Source of the DNA: Chlamydomonas reinhardtii
Taxonomy: Eukaryota > Chlorophyta > Chlorophyceae > Chlamydomonadales > Chlamydomonadaceae
Direction of reading: 5' to 3'
Assembly: GCF_000002595.2 (NCBI RefSeq)
Contig: NC_057013.1
Span: forward strand, 4,011,429-4,075,428
DNA: 64,000 bases
The first letter of the stretch is position 1. Each line of letters begins with the position of its first letter. The notes beneath the pieces were generated by a model that saw only the letters and a program-made list of their open reading frames with translations, ran no database searches and had not been told where the DNA came from. The translations under genes were made by a program, and so were the position numbers. This document shows, piece by piece, positions 11,729 through 25,000 of the stretch.

Positions 11729-14700
11729 TCACAATTCGCCGCGCTTCAATGCAAGTAGGGAGTGCTGTGCCGCCACCGGTACTTTCTGCTTCGGCTGCTG
11801 CTGCGGCGGCGCGTTTCGGCGCTTGATGCTGAGAGCGCGCTTCATCGCCGCCTTGAACTTGGCACCCTTGGACCGCCCTACGTGGTCACAAGGCAGATAC
11901 GTGCATCCTGAGGAGTGAGGGCCTTGCTACAGCTTGCTAGTCTGGACACAAGGCAGGGCGACAGGCCACTGGAAGTACGTGAGGGCTTACACCGCCATCC
12001 GCTCGGCGGCGCCCACCGAGCTCCTCACCTGCTTCCAGCTCTGCCTCCTGCTCCTGCTGCCGCCGCTTCTTCGCCTCCAGCTCCGACTGCAGCCATGCCT
12101 CCCACTCCATGTCGTGCGCGTTGCCGTCTAGGGCGCGCTCAAGGAGGGCCTCAAGATCCACAGGCACGCCCGTCTCATACAGCCTGCGAACGGGCCGCAA
12201 CAACGAACCGACGATCCAGTTCACGGCAGTGCCCCTTGACATTATCAGGAAGCGGTCCCTCGTTGCGTTGCACACGGTCGGTTCTGGCCTGTAGCAGAGA
12301 CGTGCGCATAATATCTTACAACAGCATCCTGGAACTCACCACTTCAGCAGCGGTAGACTGTGTTTTGCTGCCACGGCCCGAGCGAACACGGCCGGCTCGC
12401 GGCGGAAGGGCAGCCCCAGGCGGCGCAGGCAGCGCAGTGTGAGCAAGTCCTCGGCGGCCAGGGGCGCGGCGTACACACGCTCGTCGGACTGCATGGGGGC
12501 GGTGGCGGTGAGGACATGCGGACCTCACAACCCAGCCACACATGGAGTTTGGGAGCGCTAGAGACATCAGATGCGTAAGATGCGCAAACAAAACGCAAAA
12601 GGGGCGGCGGCGCATGTTGACGCCGTACTACAAGGAACATCTGCCCCCGTCACGGTGGCCGGCATGAAGGCGCAGTGAGCGGCATTAGACAAGCTGTACG
12701 TCCCACCCACCGGCGCCGGGCAGCCCTGTACCACCAGGTACTCGAGCACCGCCTCGCTGCCCGCCTCCGCGGCCGCCACAACGGCGTCCGCATCCCAGGG
12801 GCAGCCGCGCCCCCGCAACACCTGCAGCACCTCCAAGCTCCCAGACCTCGCGGCCGCCGTGCACAGCGCCGGTGCCAGTCGCACACCAGGCGGTGAGACG
12901 GCCGTTGCCGGTGCGGATGGCGACGGCGACCCTGGCAATGGCGACATTGACGTCGCCACTGGGTAGACATCCAGAAGCCAGCGGAGCACCGAGCCGCGGC
13001 CGTGGCGTGCCGCCGCCAGGGCCATAGCCTGACACGGCATGCGGCAGCCGGCGGCATGTAGCAGCTGTAGACACTCGAGCCGGCCCGCCGCGGCCGCACC
13101 CTCAAACAAACCATGCTCTGTGGCGAGCGCGACCAGCAGACACTGCGTGCCGGTGGCCCCGTAGTCAGCCGGTGCGGGCGAGCTGCCCGCGACTAACCCA
13201 GGAGCTCCGGCGCCGGCCAGCCGTAGCACATACCGTAGCGCATCCGTCCGCCCGTTAGCAAGCGCCTCAGCCGCCACTCGCGGGTAGCAAACCAGAAAGC
13301 GATGCCGCCAATGCTCGCAACCCGCTCCTGCTACCCCGTCGTCTGCTCCCTGGTACGCGTGCAGCCACTGAAGGCGCTCCAGCGCGTCAGGGCAGGCCGC
13401 CGCACGCGCCGCCGCCTGTGCGTGGTGTGGTGACTGCTGTGGCACGTGACCTCTTCCCAGCAGCCACACCACTTTGGCCGTCCAGTCTTCCGTGCGGCTG
13501 CCTGCCGCCGCTGCGAGCAAGAGCTCATCCACCGCTGGCTTGCGCTCGAGTGCCGCGGCCGCGGCCACGCGCTCAGTGACCGCCAGGCTTGCCGCCTGTA
13601 GCTGCGCCTCTGCCCCATCCCGTCGCCCTACCGCCGGCACCGCATCACTGGTTCGTCGCCTCTGGCCTGTGTCCATTGCAGCAGCTGCGGCTTCCTCGCC
13701 CCCACACGCGCCCGGAGCTTCCCCCAAGGCCAAGGAAGAAAAGTCCAGTCGTGTAGGGCTTGGGCTGCGGGCGCGGCTGCTGCTGCCACTGCATGCGCCC
13801 GACACGTTGCACCCGCGGCGGCGTCCGCATGGCAGCACCTGCCAGGCCGGCTGGCGGTAGGCTGGGTCCGAGGGGTCAAACCAGGCCGCATACACAGCCG
13901 CCATGTCCTCGAGCCCCAGCCCCTCCACCACCGCCTCCAGCAGCCGAAGGGCCGCGGTCTGGACCTGTTCCTCATTCGATCGCTTCTGCATGCTGGTGCT
14001 GCGTGACACAGCGGCTGTAGAGCTCGGCGTGCCATTGTTGCTGGCGCCTGCCACCACTACAGGCGTGCCTAGTCCAAGGCCTGCACTGGCGGTGACCAGG
14101 CTGTGGCCTGGGCCTGGGCTTGCGGCCGCCAAAGCAGCTGCCGAGCCAGGAGGCGCCATGCCCACCCAGCTGCTGCTGTGTGGCAGGTCAAGGATGGAGG
14201 TCACCAGCTGGGCATGGCCGCCGCGCGCCGCCGCGATGGCCGCCTCGAGGTGGAGGGGGTTGTTCCGCCACACGTCCACCATCCTTGAGAACTGCGTGCG
14301 CGGAAAGGGACGTGCGCAATGATGTGCAGGCGCAATGGGCAGTACAGGTCTCCAGGCTCGTGCCTCTTTCGTGATGCCTACATGTTTGCGGGGATCAACG
14401 CCGACGTCCCCTGTCCCGCAGCAACCGCGCACCTTGTCTGTGATGTACCCCGCGCCCGCAGCGGCGATGTGAGACAGCAGGTTGTCAACCGGCGTGCTGA
14501 ATTTTCCACGACTGAACACGTCGTCAAAGAGCGGATCGCCGTGCATGCGCCCCGACCGCGCGAGGGCCTCCAGGGCGGGCCCTGCGGCGATTCGGCAGCG
14601 GCGCTCCAGCAGCCAGACCGCGACCCGCTCGCTGACGGGAGAAGACACGGCGGCTGTGAACACGTCCGGCCCCAGCGGGCAGCCCACAACCGACAGCGCC

Positions 14701-15135
14701 AGCTCCAGGTTTGCCAGGTCGCCTGCGGGATGAATTGCGTGATTGCGGCAGGCACATGTCAAGAGTGACGGGTATATTGCTGCAGTGCGCCGTGGCGGCG
14801 GCGGTGATTGCTTCAATTCGAACGTGATACGCACCGCTGGCTGCGGTGGCGCATAGTAGCTTGCGGCGCATCTCCAGAGTCATATCACGCATTGCGCCGG
14901 GAGCGCCCCAGCGCGCCGCGAATGCCCAGCGCGGCACCGCCTTCGCGGCGTGGATGGTGGCAGAGAACCCCAGGGAGCGTACCAGAGCGCACGTTGCCTT
15001 GTCCAGCGGGAGCAGGCTGCACGCAACATCGTTTGCATTGAGGCCACCGACCCTAATTATATGTGCGACGATGTCGGGTCGCAGCTTATGCCAACTGGTT
15101 GGCGAGTCAACTGGACTTGCTTGGCATGACTCCAT
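11729..15135 (-). CDS. F-box-like/ankyrin-repeat protein, copy A
   Basis: Six exons (15135-14835, 14722-14433, 14291-12711, 12488-12340, 12183-12029, 11877-11729) sum to 2,625 nt and encode 874 aa. The N-terminus (LRPDIVAHIIRVGGLNANDV, then LPLDKATCAL) looks like a short F-box-type helical module. It leads into MTLEMRRKLLCATAASGDLA and then degenerate ankyrin-type helix pairs such as LECLQLLHAAGCRMP, LEVLQVLRGRGCPWD and EAVLEYLVVQGCPAP. The C-terminus is a charged coil (AKKRRQQEQEAELEAG) followed by a Lys/Arg-rich tail ending KRGEL. Proteins of this plan are a large family in volvocine algae; a role as a protein-binding adaptor is inferred. Copies B and C lie 40-45 kb to the right and share the same exon plan. 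The insert around residues 220-420 is Ala/Ser/Gly-rich and disordered-looking. No catalytic residues are visible. Confidence 0.8.
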
Positions 15136-16047
15136 CGCGCGCGCTGCTTATATGCTGCGCTGCAACTAAAATTACAGAAAGCTGCTGGTTCCATTGCTCA
15201 TATTAGCAGCTGTGAAGGGCAAGCACTTGTCGTAATCGCGGAGAAACTGAGCGGCACCTTCCAGAAGCGTTTATCGCAAAAGTTATGTGACTGAAACTGG
15301 AGCTGTGTTCTAGTACAGCCAGAAGGTGGCCATAGCTTGGCTAAGGCTAGGGTACTGTAATGCAGCGTGGCACGCCCCATTCACACTCCCGCCCCTCCTG
15401 CAAATAGCACGCCTCGCATGTTTCCCGCCCAAGTACTCTCGCACAAAGAGGCGTTCCTCAATCTATGCTACATGAAGTTTACATTGGTCCTCAGACCCGG
15501 GGACCCTGTCGCTTTGGGGTGGCGCATGGCACTGCACGCCTCATGGGACAGCCAGGTACCCGTGTAGAGCATTCATTGTGACAATGCCTTTTCCGCCCCA
15601 GGTTCTTCTCCTGCCGCTTCATGACCTGACGGGTCTGATCTCATCACGCGCTACAGCCATGCCATCTCTGTGCACCTGCGCACTGTGCAATCACCAAACC
15701 TAACCAAAGCCTCCACGCTCGGCCACCTGGATCACTCCTAATATCAGTTAAACCTCTCTGCAACCTGCATTGTCTCTAATGTTCCTGACCTGGCACTAAC
15801 TTGCACTCGCGCCTGCCTAATGTAATACACTTATCTCGCTGGGGACTGGGATTTCTCTCATTGCACCTTACTAGCTCCAGCTTGGCCAATTCCTGTGTGG
15901 CTCTCTCACACGCCTGTACACGATGCTCGTTTCGTGCAGTGGCCGGCCGTCCAACCCGTACACGACAATTGGTCGGTGAAACACTGCTCCTGCCGGGCCT
16001 GACTTACTGCCGCGCTATCCTACCGACCCAGCCACGACCCCAGCGGA
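15136..16047. other. Intergenic stretch between gene A and the giant ankyrin/U-box gene
   Basis: It contains the promoter side of gene A and the 3' untranslated region of the giant gene, whose stop codon is at 16050-16048. No coding exon was recognised. Confidence 0.5.
15479..15483 (-). terminator. Candidate poly(A) signal TGTAA for the giant ankyrin/U-box gene
   Basis: On the minus strand TGTAA occurs here, about 565 nt below the stop codon. It is the first such motif downstream. TGTAA is the usual poly(A) signal of Chlamydomonas genes, and a 3' untranslated region of this length is normal there. Confidence 0.4.
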
Positions 16048-19000
16048 CTACTGCCCGGCCAACAGCTGGATTGCAGCCCGCATGGTGAAGTTTGGCACCA
16101 CCTCCCGGCTAGCCAGCGTCTCACCGGTCAGCGGCGACGTGGCGTGCACGCGCAGCCAATCCATGATAGCAGCACGCTCGTACGTGCAGCCGTCCGCCGC
16201 AACCACCGGGTCCATCATCACCCGCCGCGTCAGCGGGCAGTGGAACTGGCTGCCACCTCCCGGGGCAGCCGCCGCCGCAGCGACAGGGTGCACCGCCGGC
16301 TTGGGCGGCGGAGGCGGCGGCTGCAGCCGCGGCGCCGGGGCCGCCGGCTCGGCTGTCGGCACCAGGGTGTCAGGGAAGTCGGGCAGCGGCGGTGCGAAGG
16401 CGCTGGCCACGGCGGCCGAGCTGGCGGCGGCGGAGGACCAGATGCTTCCCGGCGCACCCGCCAGTAGCGATGACGCCGAGTTGCTGCGGTGGTGCGGGCT
16501 GCCTGAGACCATCCCAGCACCGGAACCGGCACCAGTGCCGGTGCCCGCGGCGCTACCCGCGACCGCACCCACTGCTCCAGTCGACAGCGTGGGCGTGCTG
16601 GTTCCTCCGGGGCCAGCTGGGCCACCAGGGCCGCCGGTTGGGTGTAGCGTGGTGTTGCTGCTTGTGCGGAAGAACCCGGAGCCCATGCCGCCGGGGCCGA
16701 CGCCGGCGGCTCCGGTGCCGCTGCCCCATACCCGGCTCCACTGGTGCAGCTCGAGCGGCACCGGACCAACGCCCATGCCCAGCACCAGGCCCGAGCTCGT
16801 GCCGGCCGTGTCATTGCCGCCGCCGCCAGCGTGGCGCTGCTGCGCGTGCGTGGGCGCGGACGATGAAAGGGGGCCGTAAGGCCCATAGCCGCCGGCCCCA
16901 TGGCCGTGGGTGTTGGACTGTATGCCACCGTCTGCGGTCAGCTCGCCCAAGTCGCCGTAACCTCCGCCGATGCCGCCGTCCGCCATTACCGCCTGCACCG
17001 CGCCCCAAGTGTCGCCGCGAGCGTTGAAGCCAGCGGTCGCGCCGGGGCCGCCCATCCCCATCCCCGCCAGCCCGCCGGACGGCATCACCGGGCCTGAGCC
17101 GGAGCGCAGGCCAAGGCCCGCGCCGGCGCCCGCAGCCCCGTAGCCGTGGCCGTAATGGTGCGCGCCTGCTGCGAGCCCCTGCCGGCGCTGCGCCTGGTCC
17201 GCACCCTCGTACAGGTGTGGTGGGCCGCCGGCGCCGAGGCCCAGACCCGTGAAGCCGCTGGGTACGGCAGGTGGCGCCAGGGCCGGCGAGGTGCCGAACA
17301 AGGGCGTGTCCGGCGCGGAGGACAGTGGAGGCGCCAGGCCGCCGCCGCCGCCGCCCGCGGCTGCAGTCATCATGGCCGCCGAGGTGGCGGCGGATGTTGA
17401 GGCCGTCGCAAAGGACCAGTCCACCGGCGGCGACTGCTGCTGCAGTGGCGGCTGGTGGTGCTGCTGCTGGTGCGGATAGCGCTGCGCTTGCGCGTCGTAG
17501 GTACCGCTCGCGCCGTTGCGCGGCCCTGGCGCGTCCGGCGCGGTCGAGGCGCTGAAAGGACTGCTTCCGTTGCCGTTGTCGCCGCCGCCGCCACCGTCGG
17601 CGCCACCCAGCGCTCGGACCAGCGCAGCAGGCAGCTGCACTTCCTCGCTGCCCACACCCAGAAAGCCTTGGCTGGTCTCGGCTGCGCTTCCTTGGTAGGA
17701 GTAGCCCCCTGACAGGCTGCTGCCCAGGTTGGGCGGGAAGCCTGGCAGCGAGTCCTGCCGTGGCTGGACGCCAGAGCCCAGGCCGATGCGGCGAAGCGAG
17801 TCCGCGATGGGCGAAGCGCTCGCGCTGGCGGCGTGGCTGCTGTGCGGCTGCTGGCGGTTCGGGGGCAGCGGCGGCAGCGGCGGGAGCGGCGGCAGAGCGC
17901 CACCGTGCAGGGGCTGGGGCGGCGGCGGCTGCGGGGTGAGGAAGAGCTGCGGCGTGTGCAGTTGGTAGGCCGCCTGTGCCGGACCAGCGGCTTGCTGCTG
18001 AGGCGGCCGCGTTGGCAGCAGCGGGGGCTGCTCTGTGGCCTGCTGCGACACTGGCCCTGTGCCAGATGACACGCCGGCTACCGGGCGGGACGCAGCACCC
18101 TGCTGCTGTTGCTGTGCTGCTGGCTGCACAGGGAGCGAAGCCGGCGCTGCAGCCGAGTCCGGAGCGGCCGCGGTGCCAGCAGTGGGAGCCGATGCCGCAG
18201 ACGAAGCGGCCGCGGCAGCAGCTGCGAGCGTGGGCCAAGCGTCCGCGGCGGATGAGGCGGCCATGCCTGCAGGTGCTGCGGCGGGGGCGCCAGCTGTTGC
18301 CGCTGCAGACCATGCCGGTCCACGCGCGTTGCCGCTGGCAGCTTTGGAACCAGGGGCACGTGCCACCACCTGCGCCAGTGTCACGCCCTTGCTGCCTGCG
18401 CCAGCGTTGCTGCTGCTGTTGCCACTGCTTGCAGCTGCGGCGGAAGTCGATGCGGCGCCCTTGCTGCCGCGGGCGCTCTGCGCAGCTGCGAACGAAGCGG
18501 GGGCCATGATAGCGGCTGCGGGGACGGTGATCGTGCGGCCGGCAGGGCGCGTAGGAGAGGCGCTGCCAGCAGCAGTGCTTTGGGGCTTAGTTGCTGTTGC
18601 CTTGGTTGGCGTCGCAGCAGCGGAAGCGTGGAATGCGGCGGCCGCGCCAGGACCGGCGCTTGAAGTCTGGGAAGCGGCTGCGCCACTCGCCCTGCTGTTC
18701 TTGCTTGGCTGCGCCTTACCAGCTGCGGCCGCGCTTACAGCAGTCGAAGGCGAGCTCTTAGTAGCCTCGGCTGCGGTGGAGGGCAGCGCGTTCGTGCCCT
18801 CGCTGCTGTCCACAGAGAGTGACTTGATTGTCGGGGTGGCCCGAGGAGGCGCGACTGCTGCCGCCGAGGCAGCCGCCGAGGGCACAGCCTGGGTGCGGCC
18901 GTGTGCCGCGGATTGCTGCTGCTGCTGCTGTTGCGGCTGGGGCGCGCTGTTGCTGCCTCCGCCTGCAACTGCAGCGCTCTTTGTTGCCTTGCCGCCCTTA

Positions 19001-22000
19001 GCGCCTGCGCTCTTGGCCGCCACACTGGCAGCCGCTGCGGTGGAGGCGGCCGGACCACTGCCTGTGCCTGCGCCGGGTGCTGGCTTGGCTGCGTCGGCTT
19101 CCGAGGGGCCCGCCGTAACCTTGCCGTTGCTGGCGGCCACGTCAGGAGTCGGCGCGGGCAGTGCAGCATCGTGCGCCGCCGTGTCCGACTGCGCCGCCGC
19201 CTCTCCGGTGCCGCTGTCGCTCCCCCCCTTGCCGGCCGTCTGCTTGCCGGCCGCACCCTTGCCTTTGCTCTTCTTCTGCGCCTGCTTCGCCTTCTTCTCC
19301 GCTGCCGCCGCGGCCGCTGCCGCCTCTTCTTCCAGCAGCGCCGCCATGTTTGCATCCGCCGCCGCCGCCAGCTCCTCCAGCAGCCCACCGCTGCCGCCAC
19401 CACCACCAGCACCGCCGCCCGCGCCTGCGCCAGCGGCGCTGGCACCAGCAACCGCCGCCACGCCGCGAGCGGCCGCGCTACCCCCGGCCGGGCCTCCACT
19501 GGCGCCGCTCTGCGCGGTGCCGGAGGCGGCGCCAGCCGCACCAGCCCCACCGGTCGCCACGGCGCCGCCCTTGCGGTGGCGCTCCCGCTCCGCCAACCGC
19601 AGCCGGCCCTCCACGTAGGAGGTCTTCAGCGTGGTCTTGCGCGTGATGAGCTTCACCACGTCCGCCTCGCCCTGACCGCGCTTCCAGCTGGCGCCCGCCT
19701 GCACCAGCCGCAGCACGGCCTCGAAGAAGCCCGCGCTGGCGGCGCTGTGCACCGCCGCCCAGCCCTTGGTGTTGCGCACGTGCATGTCTGCGCCGGCGCC
19801 CACCAGCCGCCCCACCAGGTCCAGGTAGCCTGCGGGGGCAGGGGAAAGCACGTGCTCAGACCGTGTTCGCAAAGCTACGCTAAACTCTCGGCTTCAAACA
19901 TGCCGGGTTGCCATGCCTACCTGTACAAGGTGTGCAGCTGTGCCCACGTGGATTCGCTACAGCCCTTCACCAACCCGGCACCAAATCGGCTATCCTACGG
20001 AACGGGGCAGCACCGGGCCCGGCGACGAGCCCCGCAACCCACCCTTGCTGGCCGCTATGTGCAGCGGCGTGTTGCCGTTGCCGCTGTTCTGGGCGTCCAG
20101 GTCTGCGCCGGCGGCGATGAGCGCCTCCGCCGCGTCCACGTGCCCGCCGCTGGCCGCGTTATGCAGCGGCGTGTGGCCGTTGGAGGAGGTGGCCACGTCC
20201 GGGTCCGCGCCCTCCGTCAGCAGCAGTGCCATGACCTGTGCCGCGCGGAGCGGTGCAGCGCGGTGCGGAGCGGCATGCGGTGTCAGCAACTCGTAGGACG
20301 CCCCTTGATTGCGTAGGCTTTGGGCTTCCCGTCTGGACCTAAGGATGCGCAGGCGGCTAGGCACACTACACGACCTGCCCACCTTGGCATGGCCGTTGGT
20401 GGCGGCCGCGTGCAGGGCGGTGCAGCCCGAGGTGGTCGCCGCGTCCACCTCGCTGCCCGCCCGCAGCAGCACCTCCGCCGCCTCCTCCCAACCCGCGGCT
20501 GCGGCGCAGTAGAGCGCCGTGGCGCCAGAGGCAAGCCTGTGACAGGGCAAGAGGCCAGGTGGGAATGACCGCTGGGCGCCGGGGCCGTTGCCGCTTGACG
20601 CTTGAATGAGGGCATAGCCTGTCTGTGCGGAACCGCCACACATCCCTCCAGTCCAAGCGCTGTCCATCCAGCCCGGGGTCCGGGAGTCGGCTCGGCTGGC
20701 TCCGTGAGGCCACCCCCAACCCCACCTGCCCATGACGGGGCAGCCCGCCTCCAGCAGCACCTCGCACACCGCCGCGTGGCCGCCGCCCGCCGCCTGGTGC
20801 AGCGGCGTGGCGCCGTTGGACGACTTATACGACACCTGCACACAGCGGCCGACACGGCACACAGCAGGAGCACACAGCCGCGGTGACAACGACGCCGAGT
20901 ATGATAACAAAGATCATTTCATTACACCCTGCCCATGCGCACACACATGCTCGCGCGCGCACACACATGCAGGGACACTAACGGTGCCAGGTCCGTGCAC
21001 ACATGCCGAGCCCCGCCCACCAGGCTGCCGGCGTCCAGCAGCAGCTCCACGCAGTCCAGGTGACCGCCGCCCGCCGCCGCGTGCAGCGGCAGCAGCCCGT
21101 CCGTGGAGGCCAGGTTGGGGTCGGCGCCCGCCGCCAGCAGCCGGCCCACGATGCCCGCGAGGCCGCGGCCGGCGGCCAGCGCCAGCGGCGTGCGGCCCTC
21201 GCTGTCGCGCGCGTTCACGTCACAGCTGGGCACCTGGCACAGCTGTGACACAACCTGGATAAGAATAAAGGAGGGGGGGGATCGTGAGGATTTCTTCTTG
21301 TTGGCATCAACTGGAATCATGTCGTATCCTAGCCACCTGTTATGCTCTTCGAAACCATACAAACGCTGTGCTATTCCGCATCGCTCCCAGCAACCTACCT
21401 GGTCCAGTCCGTTCTGAGCCGCCAGGTGCAGCGCACTCAGTCCCACGCCGCCAGCTTCGCCACCGCCGCCGCCGCCGCCGCCCGCCGCGCGGCCCGCCGC
21501 CTCCAGCAGCCGGGCCACCACCTCCACGTGGCCGCCCGCAGCCGCCAGCTGCGCCGCGCTGCAGCCGCGCCCGTCAGGCGCGTGCAGCAGGTTGGCACCC
21601 GGGGCCGCCGCCACCAGTGCGTTGCCGCCGCCGGCGCCGTTTGCAACTGCGCTGTTGGTCGTCGCAGCTGCGGCTGCAGGCGCCGCGCCCTGTCCAGCTG
21701 GCGATCCCGCCGGCGTGCCGCTGCTAGGTGGAGCGGCTGCGGCGGCGGCACCTGCCGGAGCTGCGACTGCGGATGAGGGCGACGCCACTGCCAGCATGGC
21801 GCCGGCCAGCACCGCCACGGCTCCCGCTGCGCCGCGCTCCGCTGCCCAGTGCAGCGGCATGCGGCCGGCATCGTCCAGCGCCATCAGCCGCTCAGCCTGG
21901 CTGCCATAGCCAGAGGCAGCGGCCGAAGTGCTGGGTGTGGAGGGGGATGCAAGCGCGGGCGCCGCCAATAGAGCTGCTACGACCTCGGCGCAGCCTCCAG

Positions 22001-25000
22001 CAGCACCCCAGTGCAGCGGGGTCAGTCCCTGCGTTGCAGCACGAATGGAAAGCTTGAGCAGTGCACACCTGTGCAGCGCGTGCATCTCCCAAACGCCCAA
22101 CACCTGGTCTACGGCATTCAACGGCACCGCGCCAATCGCACATCACACCAGTGCACGTCCCACCCACCTTGCAGTCCGGCTGTAGCGGGTCGCATCCCGC
22201 CGCCAGCAGCCGCGCCACTAGGGCCGGGTTGCCGGCGCCGGCGCCGTACGACAGCGGTGACCTGCCGTACGCGTCGTGTACACGTGGGTCCGCGCCCGCC
22301 GCCAGCAGCGCCTCTGCCACGCGCACCTGGCACGCGTGCAGCAGCCCCGGGGGCCGCAGCCGCGCCGCCCGCGACTGCAGTGCCTGCGGCTGCGGAGGGG
22401 CGCTTTGCGGGCGCGCGGCAGGAGGGGCCACCAGCTCGGTCGACGTGGCCGCATCCGACCGCCCCGGCGCACTGGGGGCGGACTGACCCGCACTGGCTGC
22501 GCCCTCCGGCGAAGCCAGCGTGCCGCTCGCCTGCCCAGAGCCCCGTGCGTGCGGAGTCAGCGGCGAGGGCGTGTGCGGGCTCTCCACGCCCTCATCGGCC
22601 GCCGTTGGAGGAGCGCCAGGCGCCGGGCTGGGCGCTGGGCTTCGCGGCGAGGGCAGGTCGGTGATCGCGGGCGGCGCGGGGCCCATCGCTGCAAAGTGCA
22701 GCGGCGCCTGGCCGCCCGTGGCCGCTCGCTCGCAGGCGCCGTAGCCTGCAGCCAGGAGCAGCTCCACGGCCTCGGGCTGGCACAGCTTGCAGGCGAGGTG
22801 CAGGGCCGACATGGGCGGCGGCGGCGGCGCCTGGCCACCAGCGGCCGCGGAGTCCGGGCCCGAAGATGACGCAGGCGGCGACTCGGCGATGTCGGGAGTC
22901 GAGGGCGTGTGCGCCCCGCTGGCTGGCGACGCTGTGGCCGCAGCCGCGCTGCTTGCTCCGTCGCTGGCGGCGAGGACTGCGGACGGCAGCCCCTGCGCCG
23001 CCACGGCCACAGGAACTAGCGCTGCAGCACTGAGCGCAGCCGCTGTCGGCGCCTCGGCCAGGCCTGCCGCCAGCAGGCGCGATATGATGGCCATATTGGC
23101 ACCCTCGACCGCATAGTGCAGCAGGGAGTAGCCGCGGGCGTCTCGCAGCCGCAACGCCGCCGGCAGCCCTCTCCGCTGCTGCTGCTGCTGCACCTGGTGC
23201 CCTGCACTGCCCTGGCCATCCCCCTCCGCCACAGTAGCCGCCGCCAGCAGGCGCTCAAACAGCGCCACGTCGCCGCTCAGAGCCGCAAAATGCAGCGGCG
23301 TGCAGCCCTGCGCGTCGCGCGCGCGCGGGTCTGCGCCCGCCTTCAGAAGCAGCTCCACAGGGTCCGGCTGCTGCTGCTGCTGCTGCTGCTGCTGCATGGG
23401 TTGATTGCTGTACACCTGCTGCAGGCAGCGGCGGCGCACGGCCAGATGACAGGGCGTGAGGCCGGCGGCGGTGGCGGCGTGCGGCGAGGCGCCAGCGGCC
23501 AGCAGCTGCGAGGTCATGTCGGCGCTGCTCTTGTCGGCCGCGTGGTGCAGCGCCGTCCAGCCCGCCAGGTCCTGCGACAACGCAACATCATGGGGGCGCA
23601 CCGCTTCGGCAAACGAGACCAGACGAGAAAGACCGCAGCCGCGCACATCACCCTTGAATACGTACACGAAAAACCATTGCGGGTCACGCGCGCGGACACA
23701 CACGAGCACACGCACACAAACACAAGCGCACACGCACCCGGCGGTTCACGTCCTGTGGCGCCATGCGGCCGAGCAGCAGCGTCATCACGCCCAGCATGCC
23801 GCCCTGCGCCGCGCAGTGCAGCGGAGTGCGGCCACGGCCGCACACGGCCGCCGGGTCCGCACCAGCTGCCAGCAGCAGCGGCACCACCGGCCCAGCATCG
23901 CAGTCGGCAGCGCAGTGCAAGGCCGTGCGGCCGCGACCGTCGCGCGCCTCAATAGCCACGGGCACGGCGCGGCGCAACACGCGCGCGTCGGAAGCGGCTG
24001 CATCAGCAACTGACTGGGAGCTATCGGGGTCGGCTGTAGCTGCAGCGACGGTGGCGCCGCGCTGCGGCTGCAGCTGCGGCGGCTGCAGCGGCTGGTCCAA
24101 GAAGACTCGGAGCACCGCGCCGGAGCCGCGAGCAGCGGCCAGGTGCCACGGCGTTGCGCCAGAGGCGTCCTGTATCGGCAGGAGAAGTGCCATCCGTAGT
24201 TTCGTAACGTGGATACGAGCACGAGAACCCACGGGGACAAAGAGTTGGCGAGTCACCCCTCAAACTCCGACACACGGCGTGGCACCATCCCGGCCGCGCG
24301 ACTTCGTACAGCGTCCCTTTCACAAAGTTTTCCCTCCAGGACCAGCCGGCCGCCCATGCTACAGCCCGCGCGCAGCAACCCACCTGCCACAGCGGGTCCC
24401 CGCCGGCCTCCGGCCCCAGCTCCAGCAGCACCTCTACCACCTCGGCACGCCCCCACGCCGCCGCCCAGTGCAGCGGAAGCTGGCCGTTCCTGGCCGCGGC
24501 CAGGCTCAACCTCGGCGCACGGGGCTGCCCACTCGCAGCCTCTCCACCCGCCCCGGCCTCCGCGCCGTCCGCCTCCTGCCGCCGCTGCGCTTGCCGGTCC
24601 AGCTGCTCCAGCTGCTCCAGCTGCAGCAGCCGCCGGACAATGGCCAGGCTGCCGCCGCGCGCGGCAAAGTGCAGCACGGTGGCGCCGGCGGCATCGGTGG
24701 CCCAGGGGTCCGATCCGTGCTGCGTGCCAAACCCCAGGTCAGGTGCAACACAACCTTACACACGCGCGGACACATGACAACAAAAGGCAATCATAACGGA
24801 CCTAACTTCACCTCTACAATAGTGGCCCATGCACACTGCCATGTACATCGCACCATCTCGCATACAAAGGGCACGCACCATGAGCAGTAGCTCAAAGGCT
24901 CCGCGGTGGCCGCCCTCTGCCGCCCGCAGCAGCGGCGTGCAGCCGCGCCAGTCGCGCCGCCCCACACACACCGCGCCGCCGTGCTGAAGCAGCACCGCCA

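Noticed and set aside
18035-19618. Plus-strand open frame of 527 codons, rich in Ala and Pro
   Set aside because: It is antisense to the last exon of the ankyrin/U-box gene. GC-rich codons on one strand leave the opposite strand open, and the minus frame has the U-box and in-phase splicing.
18901-20316. Plus-strand frame of 471 codons
   Set aside because: Antisense to exons 16-17 of the same gene, Arg/Cys/Ala-rich, with no domain; it crosses two verified introns of the minus-strand gene.
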